Part shown: piece after piece, positions 49,689-58,980 of the stretch
How positions within the stretch are numbered: the first letter of the stretch is position 1
Layout: each line of letters opens with the position of its first letter
Assembly (NCBI GenBank): GCA_905234275.1
Contig: CAJOHD010000002.1
Coordinates: 124,001-188,000, forward strand
Direction of reading: 5' to 3'
From: an uncultured Bacteroidales bacterium
GTDB lineage: Bacteria; Bacteroidota; Bacteroidia; Bacteroidales; F082
DNA: 64,000 nt
Position numbers and translations under genes: made by a program
Notes under the pieces: model-generated
What the model saw: only the letters and a program-made list of their open reading frames with translations
Database searches by the model: none
What the model was told of the DNA's origin: nothing

Positions 49689-51769
49689 CTAGAACACTCT
49701 GTTCATCTCGAATGTGGCGGTGTAGCGCTGGCCGTTTTCGTCCTCGCGGAGGGCTGTCCAGTTCATGGTGTCGCCGTTGATGGTGACTTCCCACCACTCG
49801 CGGTTCTCGGCATCACCACCGGCGTTGCGCCAACGTGTGCAGAGCAGGTTGCCGGTGACGAAATAATTGGCGTAGTCGTCGTCGGAAAGCTGCCACTGTC
49901 CGTTCACCTCTGTATAGTAGTGGAAACTGCCGTCTGCCAGGTATTCCCAGCGGTGCTCCTGACCATCGTCGAACACTGAACCGGTGCTGGTGCAATGGCC
50001 TTGCCAGGTGCCGACGATTGTTTCTGAGAAGTCGTCGTTGACTTTGACATAGCGGACTGTATAATCCTTGGTAATCACTACGTTGCCGTTTATCATCATG
50101 CTAAACTGCAGTGTGGCCAAGAACTCGTTGTCGTTGATGTCGATAATGGTGAAAATATTCTCCGTTGACGTGATCGGGTCGTACTGGGTGGTGAGGGCCA
50201 TTATGTTGCCGTTGATGGCGACACCGGTTTCAAGCATGTCGATCCAGGCTGTGCCGGCTGCCGGATTGTGGCTGAACGATGCACTCACGTAGGCCTCGGT
50301 GGTGGAGACAAAATCGATGACCAGCTTTTCGTTGGTTACCACTGGCTCGGCATCGGCGTCGGAGGTTATCCACTTGCCGATAATCTGCTCGGCCACGTTG
50401 AATTCAGGGATTTCGTCGATCTTTCTTAAAGTGCTTGTTTCGGTGTAAAGATTACCGTTGTGTGAAACCACTTCTTTTATTGTCAGAACGTTGTCGATGT
50501 ATGACATGAAGATACAGTTCTCGCGTTGTTCTTCTTGTCCAGGGTATTGCCAACGTGAAAAGAACAAATTGCCATCAACGAAATATTCGGCATAGTCTGC
50601 CTCTACCGGAGCCCACTGTCCGTCGATGATATTGTATTCGATGTTGGTGCCGTCGGCGAGATATTCTTCACAGAATGGCTGAGGGACGAATCCCGGTTCG
50701 TCGCTGGTGACGACTCCAAGCCATTTGCCTATGGTGGTTTGAGAATAGTCGTCGTGAACCTTGGTGCAGCGCAGCTGATCAGGACCATATTCGTGAATCA
50801 CCTCACCGTCCAACATGATTGTGTACATGCTGGTATAGCGCAGTTCGTCGCCGTTGATGTTGATGTTGGTGAACTCTTCAACTGTCGTTAAGTTGTCTTT
50901 GTTCATTGTCACAATGATATTATCACCATTAACCTGAACGTCGACAGGGTGTTTGTAGAGCCACAAGTCATAATTTTGGGCCGATACGCTGGTGAAGCCT
51001 TTTAGTTCAGAGCCTTCCATGACGAATTCGGTAATCGACGATTCAATAGTAGGAATCAATCTGCCGTTGGCTTCAGCATCGAACCATTTGCCTACAATCT
51101 TTTCGCCTGACTCGGGACCGGTATAGTCGGTGCCTTGTTCGGCAGGGATGTCGGCCAGATCGGCATACCAGTCGTTACAGTATTCCCAGACGTTACCGCT
51201 CATGTCGTAGATGCCGAGCTCATTAGGCTGCTTGGAGGCGACGAAGTGGGAGGCTTGTCCGGCGTTGTTGGCATACCAGGCCACTTCGCCTATGGTGTTT
51301 GATCCTGAGTATATGTAGCCATTCGACTTACGTCCGCCGGTGGCGGCATAGTGCCATTCGGCCTCGGTGGCGAGGACAAAGTGCATACCGGCAGGCAACT
51401 GGTCGGCACACATCGCGTTCAGCTTGTCGATGAAGCCGCCTTCCTTGACGATGTCGTAGTAGTTCACATTGCTGACGGGGTAGGAGTCGCCATTGTTTGT
51501 CTGTCCTTCTGGTCTCCATCCCATAACAGCGTCCCAAAGCCGGTTGCCTCTTGGTCTTCGTACATATACTCCATCGAGTAGTCTCCACCTTCCACTTTTT
51601 TCATAATAATGTCAGTGGAATTATTCACCTTGAAGGTGAGAGTCTCTGCGCCCCACTGGTTGTTGTTTGGGTTGTTGTTGACTGGATTTTCCTTCTTGCA
51701 GCCGGTGAGCAGGCTGGCGCCGCAGATAATGATGGCGGCGAGAATCAATGTGATTTTAAATCTAATCAT
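49689..51769 (-). pseudogene. Frameshifted lipoprotein with FGE-sulfatase domain and four lipocalin-like modules
   Basis: The first part (51769 to about 51538) encodes a lipoprotein signal (LLTGCKKENP) and the start of a formylglycine-generating-enzyme-like domain (IMKKVEGGDYSM). The rest runs in another frame: AVMGWRPEGQTNNGDSYPVSNVNYYDIV, FVLATEAEWHYAATGG, GIYDMSGNVWEYCNDWY. Adding one base in the TTTGGG at about 51538 would restore GFWDAVMGW. Four modules follow, each opening IVGKW/TIGKW/IIGKW/IVGTW, in an A-B-A-B order. The N-terminal part is intact apart from this one base, so it could also be a sequencing error, or a site of programmed shift. FGE-like proteins without the oxidase cysteines often act in surface binding. 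Confidence 0.7.
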
Positions 51770-51774
51770 ATATT

Positions 51775-52662
51775 TTAGGATTTTTTTGCAGATTTCTCCA
51801 GTTTAAACAGCATCGGATAAACGCCGAAGTCGATAAAGGCGACGATGGCATAGCGAGCGCAGCGCACCATCATGGCGGCGGTGCCGCTATCCGATAAAAA
51901 CTCTTTCGAGAATGGCATCTTGAGCAGCTTGCTCATAACTACATAGACCACCAGACCTCCAAGCAGACGGGCTGCCATCAACAAAGGCTTGCGAGTATTT
52001 TCAAAATGCACGCAATAATCGTCGAGGAGAGTGCCGCCCATGAAGCCTATAAACAGACCCACCGCAGCGAAATAGTCAGCACTGTTGCAGTAGAAGAAGC
52101 CCGGGATGGCTGTGGCTAAAAGTATGCCGTAGAGCAAGAGGGTGCTTTTAATACGTTTTTGAAGAGTGTAAACGATGACCACACTGAGCAGGCCAAGCAG
52201 CCAACCACCAATCACATCGGTGGGATAGTGCGCGCCCACCACCACTCGTGAAAAGCCAGTGAGCAGCGGTATCACTATGGCGAGAACAGTCATCCAGTGT
52301 TTGCGCAGGTTGATAGCCATCGAGCCGAACACCGTCACCACGTTGGTCGAATGACCGCTGGGACAGGAGTAGCCCTGAGCCGCGATGTCGTAGATGTCGG
52401 CCGACGGATCGACAACGCGCAGAATCTTGATGTTCTTGTGATCGAAATACGGTCGGCGGCGAAGGACGATGTTTTTAATCATGGTGTTCCAGATAAGTCC
52501 CATGATTGCGATAAGTCCTATCGACCGTCCCATCTGCTTGTTGTAGCTCCAGTAGAAGAAGCCTACGATAAGGATAAGAGGTATCTCTTCTCCGAACAGG
52601 GAAAAGTTTGAAATAAAAGAAACTCCTGTGCTGCCGATGTGCGCCTGTAGCCACTTCATCAA
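51775..52662 (-). CDS. PAP2 family membrane phosphatase
   Basis: 295 aa with about seven hydrophobic helices. All three PAP2 motifs are present: KNIVLRRRP (K-x6-RP, near residue 64), CPSGHST (near 103) and SRVVVGAHYPTDVIGG (near 145). Enzymes of this family remove phosphate from lipid phosphates such as undecaprenyl diphosphate or phosphatidylglycerol phosphate. The length beyond motif three, with extra helices to about residue 260, is more than in UppP-type forms. It has its own -7 box. The FGE-lipocalin gene starts 5 bp after it. Confidence 0.9.
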   Translation of the reverse strand: MMKWLQAHIGSTGVSFISNFSLFGEEIPLILIVGFFYWSYNKQMGRSIGLIAIMGLIWNTMIKNIVLRRRPYFDHKNIKILRVVDPSADIYDIAAQGYSCPSGHSTNVVTVFGSMAINLRKHWMTVLAIVIPLLTGFSRVVVGAHYPTDVIGGWLLGLLSVVIVYTLQKRIKSTLLLYGILLATAIPGFFYCNSADYFAAVGLFIGFMGGTLLDDYCVHFENTRKPLLMAARLLGGLVVYVVMSKLLKMPFSKEFLSDSGTAAMMVRCARYAIVAFIDFGVYPMLFKLEKSAKKS

Positions 52663-52720
52663 GGAGACTTCCCAAGTAAAGAAAAAGTGTAGCCCATCAA
52701 TAGTAATAGTAAAGTGAGCT

Positions 52721-52729
52721 GCAAAGATA
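52721..52729 (-). promoter_or_regulatory. -7 promoter box of the PAP2 gene
   Basis: The minus strand reads TATCTTTGC, about 59 bp before the ATG at 52662. Confidence 0.55.
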
Positions 52730-52749
52730 CTAAAAATTGGACAAAGTTG

Positions 52750-53778
52750 CTATCTTACCATAAACTTTATTGTTTCAATTTTCTTTTCACCTTTAATTTG
52801 TAAGATATAAAGTCCTTTTTCAAAGTCGGCAACGCAGATGCTTCCGCTGGTTGAGCCTGCTGATACATTCTGTCCTAAGACATTGAAAATGGCGTAATCG
52901 ACCGTTTCGCGAGGAAGATTTGTCAGGTAGATGACATCGGTGGCCGGGTTAGGATAAACCTCAATCGCCTGATTGCTGGCAACCTCTTGAACGGCGGCGT
53001 TCGCTGGGATGATATCGACGATAATGCCTTCTATCTTTGTCCATCCGTGACCAAAACCTGTAGGGTCAGGAATACTGTACCATTTGTCGCCTGAACCGCC
53101 CCATCCGAAATTGATGTGATACTTGTTGTCGCTTTCACGATAGCCGTCAACCACCACATTGTGACCTGAATTAGCAGCGTTGTTCATAACGGCCAGATGG
53201 GCAGGATAGCCTGCTTCGAGGTTGGCAATCAGTTTTGCGTACATTTCATCGTTGGCATTACGATAGAGCTTGCAGTCGGAAAAGCCGAAACGTCTGTAGG
53301 CTGCTAATGCCTGATTGACAGCGAAGGTGCCTGAGCCATAAGAAGGCGATGCGGTAAACACCTCTGTACAAGCCACTCCGCAAGCGAAGATAACAGCAGC
53401 TACCAAAGAGTCGTTAAGCTCCTCGCCACGCTGGAAGACGGCATCAACCGAGTCGAGCATAGTGTTAAGCTGCGGGAACGACGGGAATTGATACATCTCC
53501 CAGTCGTCGTCAATGTGGAACTGACGACCAGCGTAATTGGCGGTATAGTCGTCGCCATCGTCAAAACGAGTGTCGTTTGTGGTGCGTAAATAGTTGATAA
53601 TCTGTCCCATAGCGGTAGCCGGGCATCCGGTATAACAATGGGCATAATTCTCCATCGGATCAGCCGGACACATCATGTTGTAGGGATGTGTCTGATTCCA
53701 CTGAGTTTTAAGAAGAGGTTCCTGCGCAAAGGAAGTCAATGCGCACAATAATAACAATAGAGATAAAAATCTTTTCAT
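52750..53778 (-). CDS. C10-family (streptopain-like) cysteine peptidase with T9SS sorting domain
   Basis: 342 aa. Signal peptide (MKRFLSLLLLLCALTSFAQ), then LLKTQWNQTHPYNMMCP and YTGCPATAMGQIINYL with catalytic Cys52, and SGHNVVVDGYRESDNKYHINFGWGGSGDKWY with the catalytic His and Trp region. Residues 262-342 are a type A T9SS sorting domain (IEVYPNPATDVIYLTNLP, FEKGLYILQIKGEKKIETIKFMVR). It is probably a surface or secreted protease. It is shorter than streptopain and lacks the long inhibitory propeptide: the catalytic region starts right after the signal peptide. Confidence 0.92.
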   Translation of the reverse strand: MKRFLSLLLLLCALTSFAQEPLLKTQWNQTHPYNMMCPADPMENYAHCYTGCPATAMGQIINYLRTTNDTRFDDGDDYTANYAGRQFHIDDDWEMYQFPSFPQLNTMLDSVDAVFQRGEELNDSLVAAVIFACGVACTEVFTASPSYGSGTFAVNQALAAYRRFGFSDCKLYRNANDEMYAKLIANLEAGYPAHLAVMNNAANSGHNVVVDGYRESDNKYHINFGWGGSGDKWYSIPDPTGFGHGWTKIEGIIVDIIPANAAVQEVASNQAIEVYPNPATDVIYLTNLPRETVDYAIFNVLGQNVSAGSTSGSICVADFEKGLYILQIKGEKKIETIKFMVR

Positions 53779-53806
53779 ATTTTTGTAGCTTTATAGGATT
53801 AAGGCT

Positions 53807-53815
53807 GCAAAAATA
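53807..53815 (-). promoter_or_regulatory. -7 promoter box of the C10 peptidase gene
   Basis: The minus strand reads TATTTTTGC, 29 bp before the ATG at 53778. Confidence 0.6.
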
Positions 53816-53833
53816 TGAAAAAATTCTTTTTCA

Positions 53834-55426
53834 TTAGAAGCCGGTCCAAAACTTTTCCCAGAAATGGTGTTCCATCTCTTTCCAAGTCTCGGCTGTGGCT
53901 GCCTCAAAGTCGGCTGTGTAGCGGTTGAGCATCTTGACGGCTTCGTCTTTTTCGCCTTTCTTCAGGAGCTTTTCAACTTTCTTCTCCAACTCAGGCATCT
54001 CTTCAAAAGCCTTGTCCTCGTAGCGCTGGATGTTGTTGTACATTATGTCCTTAGCGTAGCCCCAGTTGACCTGAGCGAGCTTGTTGGCTTTTCTGTAACG
54101 CCACAACACTGTCTGATCGTCGTAGTGACCGTGACCGCATCTGTCGAAGCATGATGGCATTCTGTTGCAGCCGCTGTATACAGGGATTCTCGGGCTCTGT
54201 CCAGGGTTTTCGACGCCGATCCAGCAGATGCCGCCTATCTCGTCTGGCATCCAGTCGCGGAGCTGTGCTACGAAAGAGTAGGAGCACCACGACATTGCCA
54301 CGCCGCGTTTGAACTCGATGGTGCCTGGCTTCAGCATGTTATACACTTTCTGCTCGTTGCCGCCCATCCATGGGTTGGCAGTAGGTGAGACGATGGTGTC
54401 GCCGTTGCGGTCAACGATCTTGAGGTTGCGGGTGATGTCCATGTCGGTGCCCTCGTAATAGCTGCGAAGCAGACGCATCACGTCGCGCACGTCGACTTTC
54501 TTCTCAGGTTTCACTGAGAATGGGATGTCTTCAGCATTTCTGTCGAGATTTAATGATGGTGCTAACTCGTTGAAGATGAACCACTCGCGTTCGCGGAAGT
54601 TCTTTCCGTTGGAGTAGCTGCTGCCGAATGCTTTATACCAGATGAGTTCGCCTTCGCCGTCCCAGAGGCCGTATTTCTTTGCCACTTCCTCGACGTTGTC
54701 GGAGCACATGAAGTTTTTCTCGTCTTTGCGATTTAAATATTTGATTCTAGGGATGTTAGCTGATACGCCGACTTCGCCGTCAGGCACTCTCTGTGCTGCC
54801 CAGATGCCTCCGATCTGGTCAGGACCTTCGCCCATGATTTCCATGAGCCACACCTCTTTGGTGTCGGCTATTGTGATGGCCTCGCCACCGTCACCGTAGC
54901 CGTATTCTTTGATGAGTTCGGCGATGGTTTTGATAGCGTCGCGGGCGTTGTCGCAGCGTTGCAAGGCTATGCGTTCGAGTTCTTCAATCTGGAACGCTCC
55001 TGCTTTATTTACTAAGGTGTCAGGACCGGAGAATGTGGTCTCGCCGATGGCAAGCTGTTTCTCGTTAAAGCAAGGATATGCTGTGTTGAGATAAGCGTAT
55101 GTGTGGCTTGCCTGCGGAATCTCGGCGGCTACCGGAAGACCTTTTGTCTCGCTCGGACTCATGGTGTGCATGGTGCCTTTGTAGACCTTCGTTGTGGCAT
55201 TTTCCTCGTAGTCGGCGGCTGGCTCCCAGCGCATCCAGGTGCGGTACCAGCTGTCGCAGGTGTGCGACGTCATCACCGAGCCGTCGGTAGAGGCTTTTCT
55301 GCCTACCATGATGCTGGTGCAGTTGGCGCCTTCAAATTCGTATTCGTCAACATTGACCTGAGCGTTGATGCTCATCGTCATTGCGATTATCACTAAAGTG
55401 ATTAAAGTTTTAATGGTTGCTTTCAT
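53834..55426 (-). CDS. C69-family dipeptidase
   Basis: 530 aa. Signal peptide of about 22 residues (LITLVIIAMTMSINAQ), a short acidic stretch, then Cys36 in GANCTSIMVGRKASTDGSVMTSHTCDSWYRTW, which becomes the N-terminal nucleophile of this Ntn-hydrolase fold after removal of the leader. Other family features are QIGGIWAAQRVPDGEVGVSANIPRI and MSWCSYSFVAQLRDWMPDEIGGICWIGVENPGQSPRIPVYSG. C69 enzymes cleave dipeptides. Together with the C10 protease and the two M24 peptidases in the window it fits an amino-acid-fermenting lifestyle. Confidence 0.9.
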   Translation of the reverse strand: MKATIKTLITLVIIAMTMSINAQVNVDEYEFEGANCTSIMVGRKASTDGSVMTSHTCDSWYRTWMRWEPAADYEENATTKVYKGTMHTMSPSETKGLPVAAEIPQASHTYAYLNTAYPCFNEKQLAIGETTFSGPDTLVNKAGAFQIEELERIALQRCDNARDAIKTIAELIKEYGYGDGGEAITIADTKEVWLMEIMGEGPDQIGGIWAAQRVPDGEVGVSANIPRIKYLNRKDEKNFMCSDNVEEVAKKYGLWDGEGELIWYKAFGSSYSNGKNFREREWFIFNELAPSLNLDRNAEDIPFSVKPEKKVDVRDVMRLLRSYYEGTDMDITRNLKIVDRNGDTIVSPTANPWMGGNEQKVYNMLKPGTIEFKRGVAMSWCSYSFVAQLRDWMPDEIGGICWIGVENPGQSPRIPVYSGCNRMPSCFDRCGHGHYDDQTVLWRYRKANKLAQVNWGYAKDIMYNNIQRYEDKAFEEMPELEKKVEKLLKKGEKDEAVKMLNRYTADFEAATAETWKEMEHHFWEKFWTGF

Positions 55427-55455
55427 TTTATTTAATATTTAATTCCTATTTAATT

Positions 55456-55482
55456 GTCATTCCGAGCTTGTCGAGGAATCTC
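55456..55482. repeat. GTCATTyCGA dispersed repeat (copy 8), forms the end of rsmD
   Basis: GTCATTCCGAGCTTGTCGAGGAATCTC. On the minus strand it is translated as the last residues (GDSSTSSE) and TGA stop of rsmD. Confidence 0.8.
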
Positions 55483-56023
55483 CTGCAATTTTCGCCGAAA
55501 AAAACGTAAAGTTCACTTTTCCGTATTTACGGTGGTCATAATAATTCGGATGCTCAGAGAAATCAATGGTTCTGTCGTGCTCAAGAACGAAAATTCCGTC
55601 TTCTTTCAGCAACGCATTTTCGAAAATAAGGTTCACGAGCAGTTCGTAATGCTTGCAGTCGTACGGCGGGTCGGCGAAAATCAAGTCATATTTTGCCTTG
55701 TGCATCGGCAAAAAACGGAACACATCCGATTTTACCACCGACAACTCGTTCATATTCAGCTTGTTGGCTGTCTCTCTGATGAATCTGACGCAGTTTTGGT
55801 TCTCGTCGACGGCGGTCACGTGCGGGCAGCCTCTCGAAACGAGCTCGTAGGAGATGTTTCCCGTGCCGGCAAAAAGGTCGAGGGCTGTCGTTTCCTCCAG
55901 ATCTATCTGATTTTCAAGGATATTGAACAGACTCTCCTTGGCCATGTCGGTCGTAGGGCGCGTCGGGAGGTTGTCGGGCGCCACAATCTGTCGTCTCTGA
56001 TGGCTTCCTCTTATTATTCGCAT
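55457..56023 (-). CDS. rsmD: 16S rRNA (guanine(966)-N2)-methyltransferase
   Basis: 188 aa. RGSHQRRQIVAPDNLPTRPTTDMAKESLFNIL is the RsmD opening; DLFAGTGNISYELVSRGCPHVTAVD is the SAM-binding motif I (residues 50-74); DLIFADPPYDC (about 115) is the catalytic DPPY motif. It methylates G966 of 16S rRNA. The natural end is probably VNFTFFS; the tail after it comes from a dispersed repeat. It overlaps the DUF3822 gene by 10 bp. Confidence 0.93.
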   Translation of the reverse strand: MRIIRGSHQRRQIVAPDNLPTRPTTDMAKESLFNILENQIDLEETTALDLFAGTGNISYELVSRGCPHVTAVDENQNCVRFIRETANKLNMNELSVVKSDVFRFLPMHKAKYDLIFADPPYDCKHYELLVNLIFENALLKEDGIFVLEHDRTIDFSEHPNYYDHRKYGKVNFTFFSAKIAGDSSTSSE

Positions 56024-56643
56024 GTCGTTGGTTTGTTTAAATAATCTTTGCTCATAAAACGTATGTCGCGGAAATATCTTGACACGATTTCAGTGATTGC
56101 TGATTTTTCCTCTATCAGGCCAAGAAAATATACCGGGACGGAACCTGCGTCGAGATGCAGCTGCTCGACTGAAAAGAGCAGGAAATACAGAAAATCTTCT
56201 TTCGTTTTAAAACGGAAGTGATTGTCGAACAATAGTTTAGCTCCTTTTAAGACAATCATCTCGAAGCACTGGTTTTTGACGTTCAGATAAACTCTGAAGT
56301 CGTCGGTGCGTTCAAGGTTGTCTTTGATAAGGTCCTCGACCAGCACTGTCGAAGAATGGCGGATTTCCAGCTTTTCAGGGTGATTTTTAGCCGCTTCGAA
56401 TTCTTTTTTAGAAACGGTGTAAACGTTATATGCGTCGGCGTGTTCGATAAAATCAGCGCAGACAACGCTGTCTTTTTCTGTAAGTCCCAGTAAATCAAGA
56501 TATTTACGTTTGTCTTTCTCTTGAAACACCTCTGCAGGGACAAAAGTGTTGCTGTTGTTGTCGAAAACGATATACGAAAAACCATCCGTTAAATGCCGGA
56601 TGGTTAATTCGTTGTTGTTCAGATTGTCGGCAGGAGGGACCAT
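56014..56643 (-). CDS. DUF3822 family protein
   Basis: 209 aa, cytosolic. LTIRHLTDGFSYIVFDNNSNTFVP at the start and DDFRVYLNVKNQCFEMIVLKGAKLLFDNHFRFKTKEDFLYFLLFSVEQLHLDAGSVPVYFLGLIEEKSAITEIVSRYFRDIRFM at the end match the Bacteroidota-specific DUF3822, an actin-like-ATPase-fold family of unknown function that is usually found beside rsmD. It is 2 bp after the membrane protein gene and overlaps rsmD. Confidence 0.85.
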   Translation of the reverse strand: MVPPADNLNNNELTIRHLTDGFSYIVFDNNSNTFVPAEVFQEKDKRKYLDLLGLTEKDSVVCADFIEHADAYNVYTVSKKEFEAAKNHPEKLEIRHSSTVLVEDLIKDNLERTDDFRVYLNVKNQCFEMIVLKGAKLLFDNHFRFKTKEDFLYFLLFSVEQLHLDAGSVPVYFLGLIEEKSAITEIVSRYFRDIRFMSKDYLNKPTTCE

Positions 56644-56645
56644 GA

Positions 56646-57260
56646 TTATAATGATTCCCAGTTACCGCTTGTTGAAGGCTCGTCCATTGAACCGACTTTC
56701 AGACCTGCATATTTGTCCAAATCTTCTTGTTCAGCTCTCAAGTTGTTGACTCTCTGAGGATCGAGGTCCCAAAGGTAAGTGCTGTAAGGAGTTTTTGCCT
56801 CGAACACAGCCACTCTCAAACCACCGCGGCGGATTGAGCCGGCCTGCATTTCAAACTGATCGCCCTGTGAGAAAGGAACGATGCGCAGACTGTTGATGTC
56901 GAAGTTTTCTCTTCTTCCGAACAATGAGTCGATGACCTTGATGTAACCAACGGTATCGTTGATAGTCTTGGTGAATGTGGTATCGTTCGGGTCAGCAACG
57001 ATGTTCACAACTGGAAGCTCGCCTGTCTTAACGTATTCGATGAGTGAATCGAAGTTAGCAGTGTATCTGTTGTAGGTCTGCTTGAACAAAACCTGTGTGC
57101 TTCTGATGTCTTTCAAGCTCTGGACGACTTTGATTTCTCTTTCTCTACGCATGTTTTCGAAAACAACAGGTTGTCTGATGCTGTCGAATACTAAGTAAGC
57201 CAAAAACAAAGCAACAATTGCTAATCCGATGTTGATAAATGTCAAATTCTTATTATTCAT
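56646..57260 (-). CDS. Conserved single-pass membrane protein
   Basis: 204 aa. One helix at residues 7-27 (LTFINIGLAIVALFLAYLVFDSI), then a charged helix (REREIKVVQSLKDIRSTQVLFKQTYNRYTANFDSLIEYVKTGELPVV) and a beta-rich C-terminus (VAVFEAKTPYSTYLWDLDPQRVNNLRAE). The helix followed by a YNRYTANFDSLIEYVKTG region resembles pilin-like assembly proteins of Bacteroidales, but I cannot name a family. It has its own -7 box and is the first gene of the run to rsmD. Confidence 0.7.
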   Translation of the reverse strand: MNNKNLTFINIGLAIVALFLAYLVFDSIRQPVVFENMRREREIKVVQSLKDIRSTQVLFKQTYNRYTANFDSLIEYVKTGELPVVNIVADPNDTTFTKTINDTVGYIKVIDSLFGRRENFDINSLRIVPFSQGDQFEMQAGSIRRGGLRVAVFEAKTPYSTYLWDLDPQRVNNLRAEQEDLDKYAGLKVGSMDEPSTSGNWESL

Positions 57261-57290
57261 GATTTTAAAATTTATTTACTTTTTTGCGTT

Positions 57291-57299
57291 GCAAATTTA
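57291..57299 (-). promoter_or_regulatory. -7 promoter box of the 57260-to-rsmD operon
   Basis: The minus strand reads TAAATTTGC, 31 bp before the ATG at 57260. Confidence 0.55.
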
Positions 57300-57338
57300 C
57301 TGATTTTTTTTAATGGGAATGAAAAATTTAAAAAATTT

Positions 57339-58115
57339 TTACGAATAATATTCCACGTTGAGACCCAATGCTTTAACTTTTTCAGCGATTTTTGCCATTT
57401 CTTCTGATGAAAGCTTTTCGAGATTCTTTTCAGGTGTCTCTCTGTCGATGACGTAAATCATTGTCTTTCTTGGTTTTATCTTCTTAAGATGACTGAGCCA
57501 GAGATTGATTTCCTCGTCGGTTGTATTGTCGAATTTTTGTCCGTTATGCTCGCCGCGAAGGAATAAAGTCTGGATAATCACCTCACCGTCAAAACGTTGC
57601 AAATCAGCGATGTATTGCTCAAGATTTATCTTTACGTTTGGCAGATTCACCTTATTAATAATGTCAACCGTTCCGCCGTCGAGTTTGCAGATGTTGTTGT
57701 CGACTTTTTGTAAGGTTTTGAAAATCTTCTCGTTATGAATATTTGTGCCGTTTGTCAGCACGCTGATGACCGCTTTCGGGACGTATTTGTCTCTGAGTTT
57801 TATGGTTATGTCAATGATTTCCGGGAAGTTAGGATGCAGCGTAGGTTCGCCGTTGCCCGAAAACGTGATGCTGTCGGGTTCTTTGGGTGTGCCGACAAGC
57901 GATTTCAGTGCATTCTCCAGCGTTTGCTCGTATTCCTGTGGTGTCGCCAGATGTGCTTTCTCGTCACGATGCTCGGGGTTCCAGCCGCATTCGCAATAAA
58001 CGCAGTTGAAAGTACAGATTTTCCCGACTTTAGGTAACAAATTGACTCCTAACGAATTACCCAATCTTCTGCTGTGAATGGGACCGAACACCAAATCTTC
58101 AGTTAAAAATGCCAT
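57339..58115 (-). CDS. Radical SAM protein (COG0731-like)
   Basis: 258 aa. The 4Fe-4S motif CTFNCVYC (Cys34, Cys38, Cys41) follows FGPIHSRRLGNSLGVNLLPKVGKI. Other marks are SITFSGNGEPTLHPNFPEIIDITIKLRDKY (the GNGEPT SAM-binding region near 95) and ISVLTNGTNIH. The family contains TYW1-like and uncharacterised Fe-S oxidoreductases; substrate unknown. It diverges from amn across a 7-bp tandem repeat. Confidence 0.9.
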   Translation of the reverse strand: MAFLTEDLVFGPIHSRRLGNSLGVNLLPKVGKICTFNCVYCECGWNPEHRDEKAHLATPQEYEQTLENALKSLVGTPKEPDSITFSGNGEPTLHPNFPEIIDITIKLRDKYVPKAVISVLTNGTNIHNEKIFKTLQKVDNNICKLDGGTVDIINKVNLPNVKINLEQYIADLQRFDGEVIIQTLFLRGEHNGQKFDNTTDEEINLWLSHLKKIKPRKTMIYVIDRETPEKNLEKLSSEEMAKIAEKVKALGLNVEYYS

Positions 58116-58132
58116 TTATTTTGAAATTTTCT

Positions 58133-58194
58133 GCAAAGATATAAAAAAATCTAAGGTCTAAGGTCTAAAGTCTAAAGTCTTTTTGTATCTTTGC
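58133..58194. promoter_or_regulatory. Divergent promoters of the radical SAM gene and amn, with a 7-bp tandem repeat between
   Basis: Minus-strand TATCTTTGC at 58141-58133 and plus-strand TATCTTTGC at 58186-58194 face away from each other. Between them (58151-58180) lie four and a bit 7-bp units, two TCTAAGG then two TCTAAAG. The repeat covers the -33 region of both promoters. Confidence 0.65.
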
Positions 58195-58209
58195 AAAAAA
58201 TAGTAACAC

Positions 58210-58980
58210 ATGAAAACAAAACAGGAAATCACGGAAAACTGGCTGCCGCGCTACACCGGACAAGAGCTTGACAAGTTTGGCGAATATATTCTTTTGACGA
58301 ATTTCTCGCATTATCTGGAACTTTTTGCATTCTGGAACCATGTCTCGATAGTGAGCCGCGACCGCTCGATGCCTTGCGCCACGGCGGGTGACATCACGAT
58401 GATTAACTTCGGAATGGGAAGCGCCAACGCCGCCACCATCATGGACCTGCTGAGCGCCGTTCATCCGAAAGCCGTGCTATTCCTGGGTAAATGCGGTGGT
58501 GTGAAAAAGAAAAACCAGGTCGGCGACCTTATCCTGCCTATCGCTGCCATCCGTGGCGAAGGAACGTCGAACAACTATCTTTTACCGGAAGTGCCGGCAC
58601 TGCCAGCATTCTCGCTGCAGAAAGCTATCTCTACAACCATCCGCGACCACGGTCACGACTACTGGACAGGAACAGTCTACACCACCAACCGCCGCGTGTG
58701 GGAATACGACGAGGAGTTCAAGGAATATCTGCACAAGACACGCTGCATGGCAGTCGATATGGAGACAGCTACCATCTTCGCGGCCGGTTTCGCCAATGAA
58801 ATCCCGACAGGCGCTTTATTGTTGGTTTCCGACCAGCCGATGATTCCGGAAGGTGTCAAGACAGAGGCAAGCGACAAGAGAGTGAGCTCGATGTTCGTCG
58901 ACGAGCACATCAAAATAGGCATTGACGCTTTGCAACAGATTAGAGAAAACAAGCTGACAGTCAAACACTTGAAGTTCTGA
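58210..58980 (+). CDS. amn: AMP nucleosidase
   Basis: 256 aa, the short Bacteroidota form. PNP-fold motifs: MINFGMGSANAATIMDLLSAVHPKAVLFLGKCGGVKKKNQVGDLILPIAAIRGEGTS, then CMAVDMETATIFAAGFANEIPTGALLLVSDQPM with the catalytic Glu in VDMETA and the Asp in SDQP. It splits AMP to adenine and ribose 5-phosphate, adjusting adenine nucleotide pools. It lies 15 bp after a perfect -7 box and its stop overlaps the holA start (TGATG). Confidence 0.9.
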   Translation: MKTKQEITENWLPRYTGQELDKFGEYILLTNFSHYLELFAFWNHVSIVSRDRSMPCATAGDITMINFGMGSANAATIMDLLSAVHPKAVLFLGKCGGVKKKNQVGDLILPIAAIRGEGTSNNYLLPEVPALPAFSLQKAISTTIRDHGHDYWTGTVYTTNRRVWEYDEEFKEYLHKTRCMAVDMETATIFAAGFANEIPTGALLLVSDQPMIPEGVKTEASDKRVSSMFVDEHIKIGIDALQQIRENKLTVKHLKF

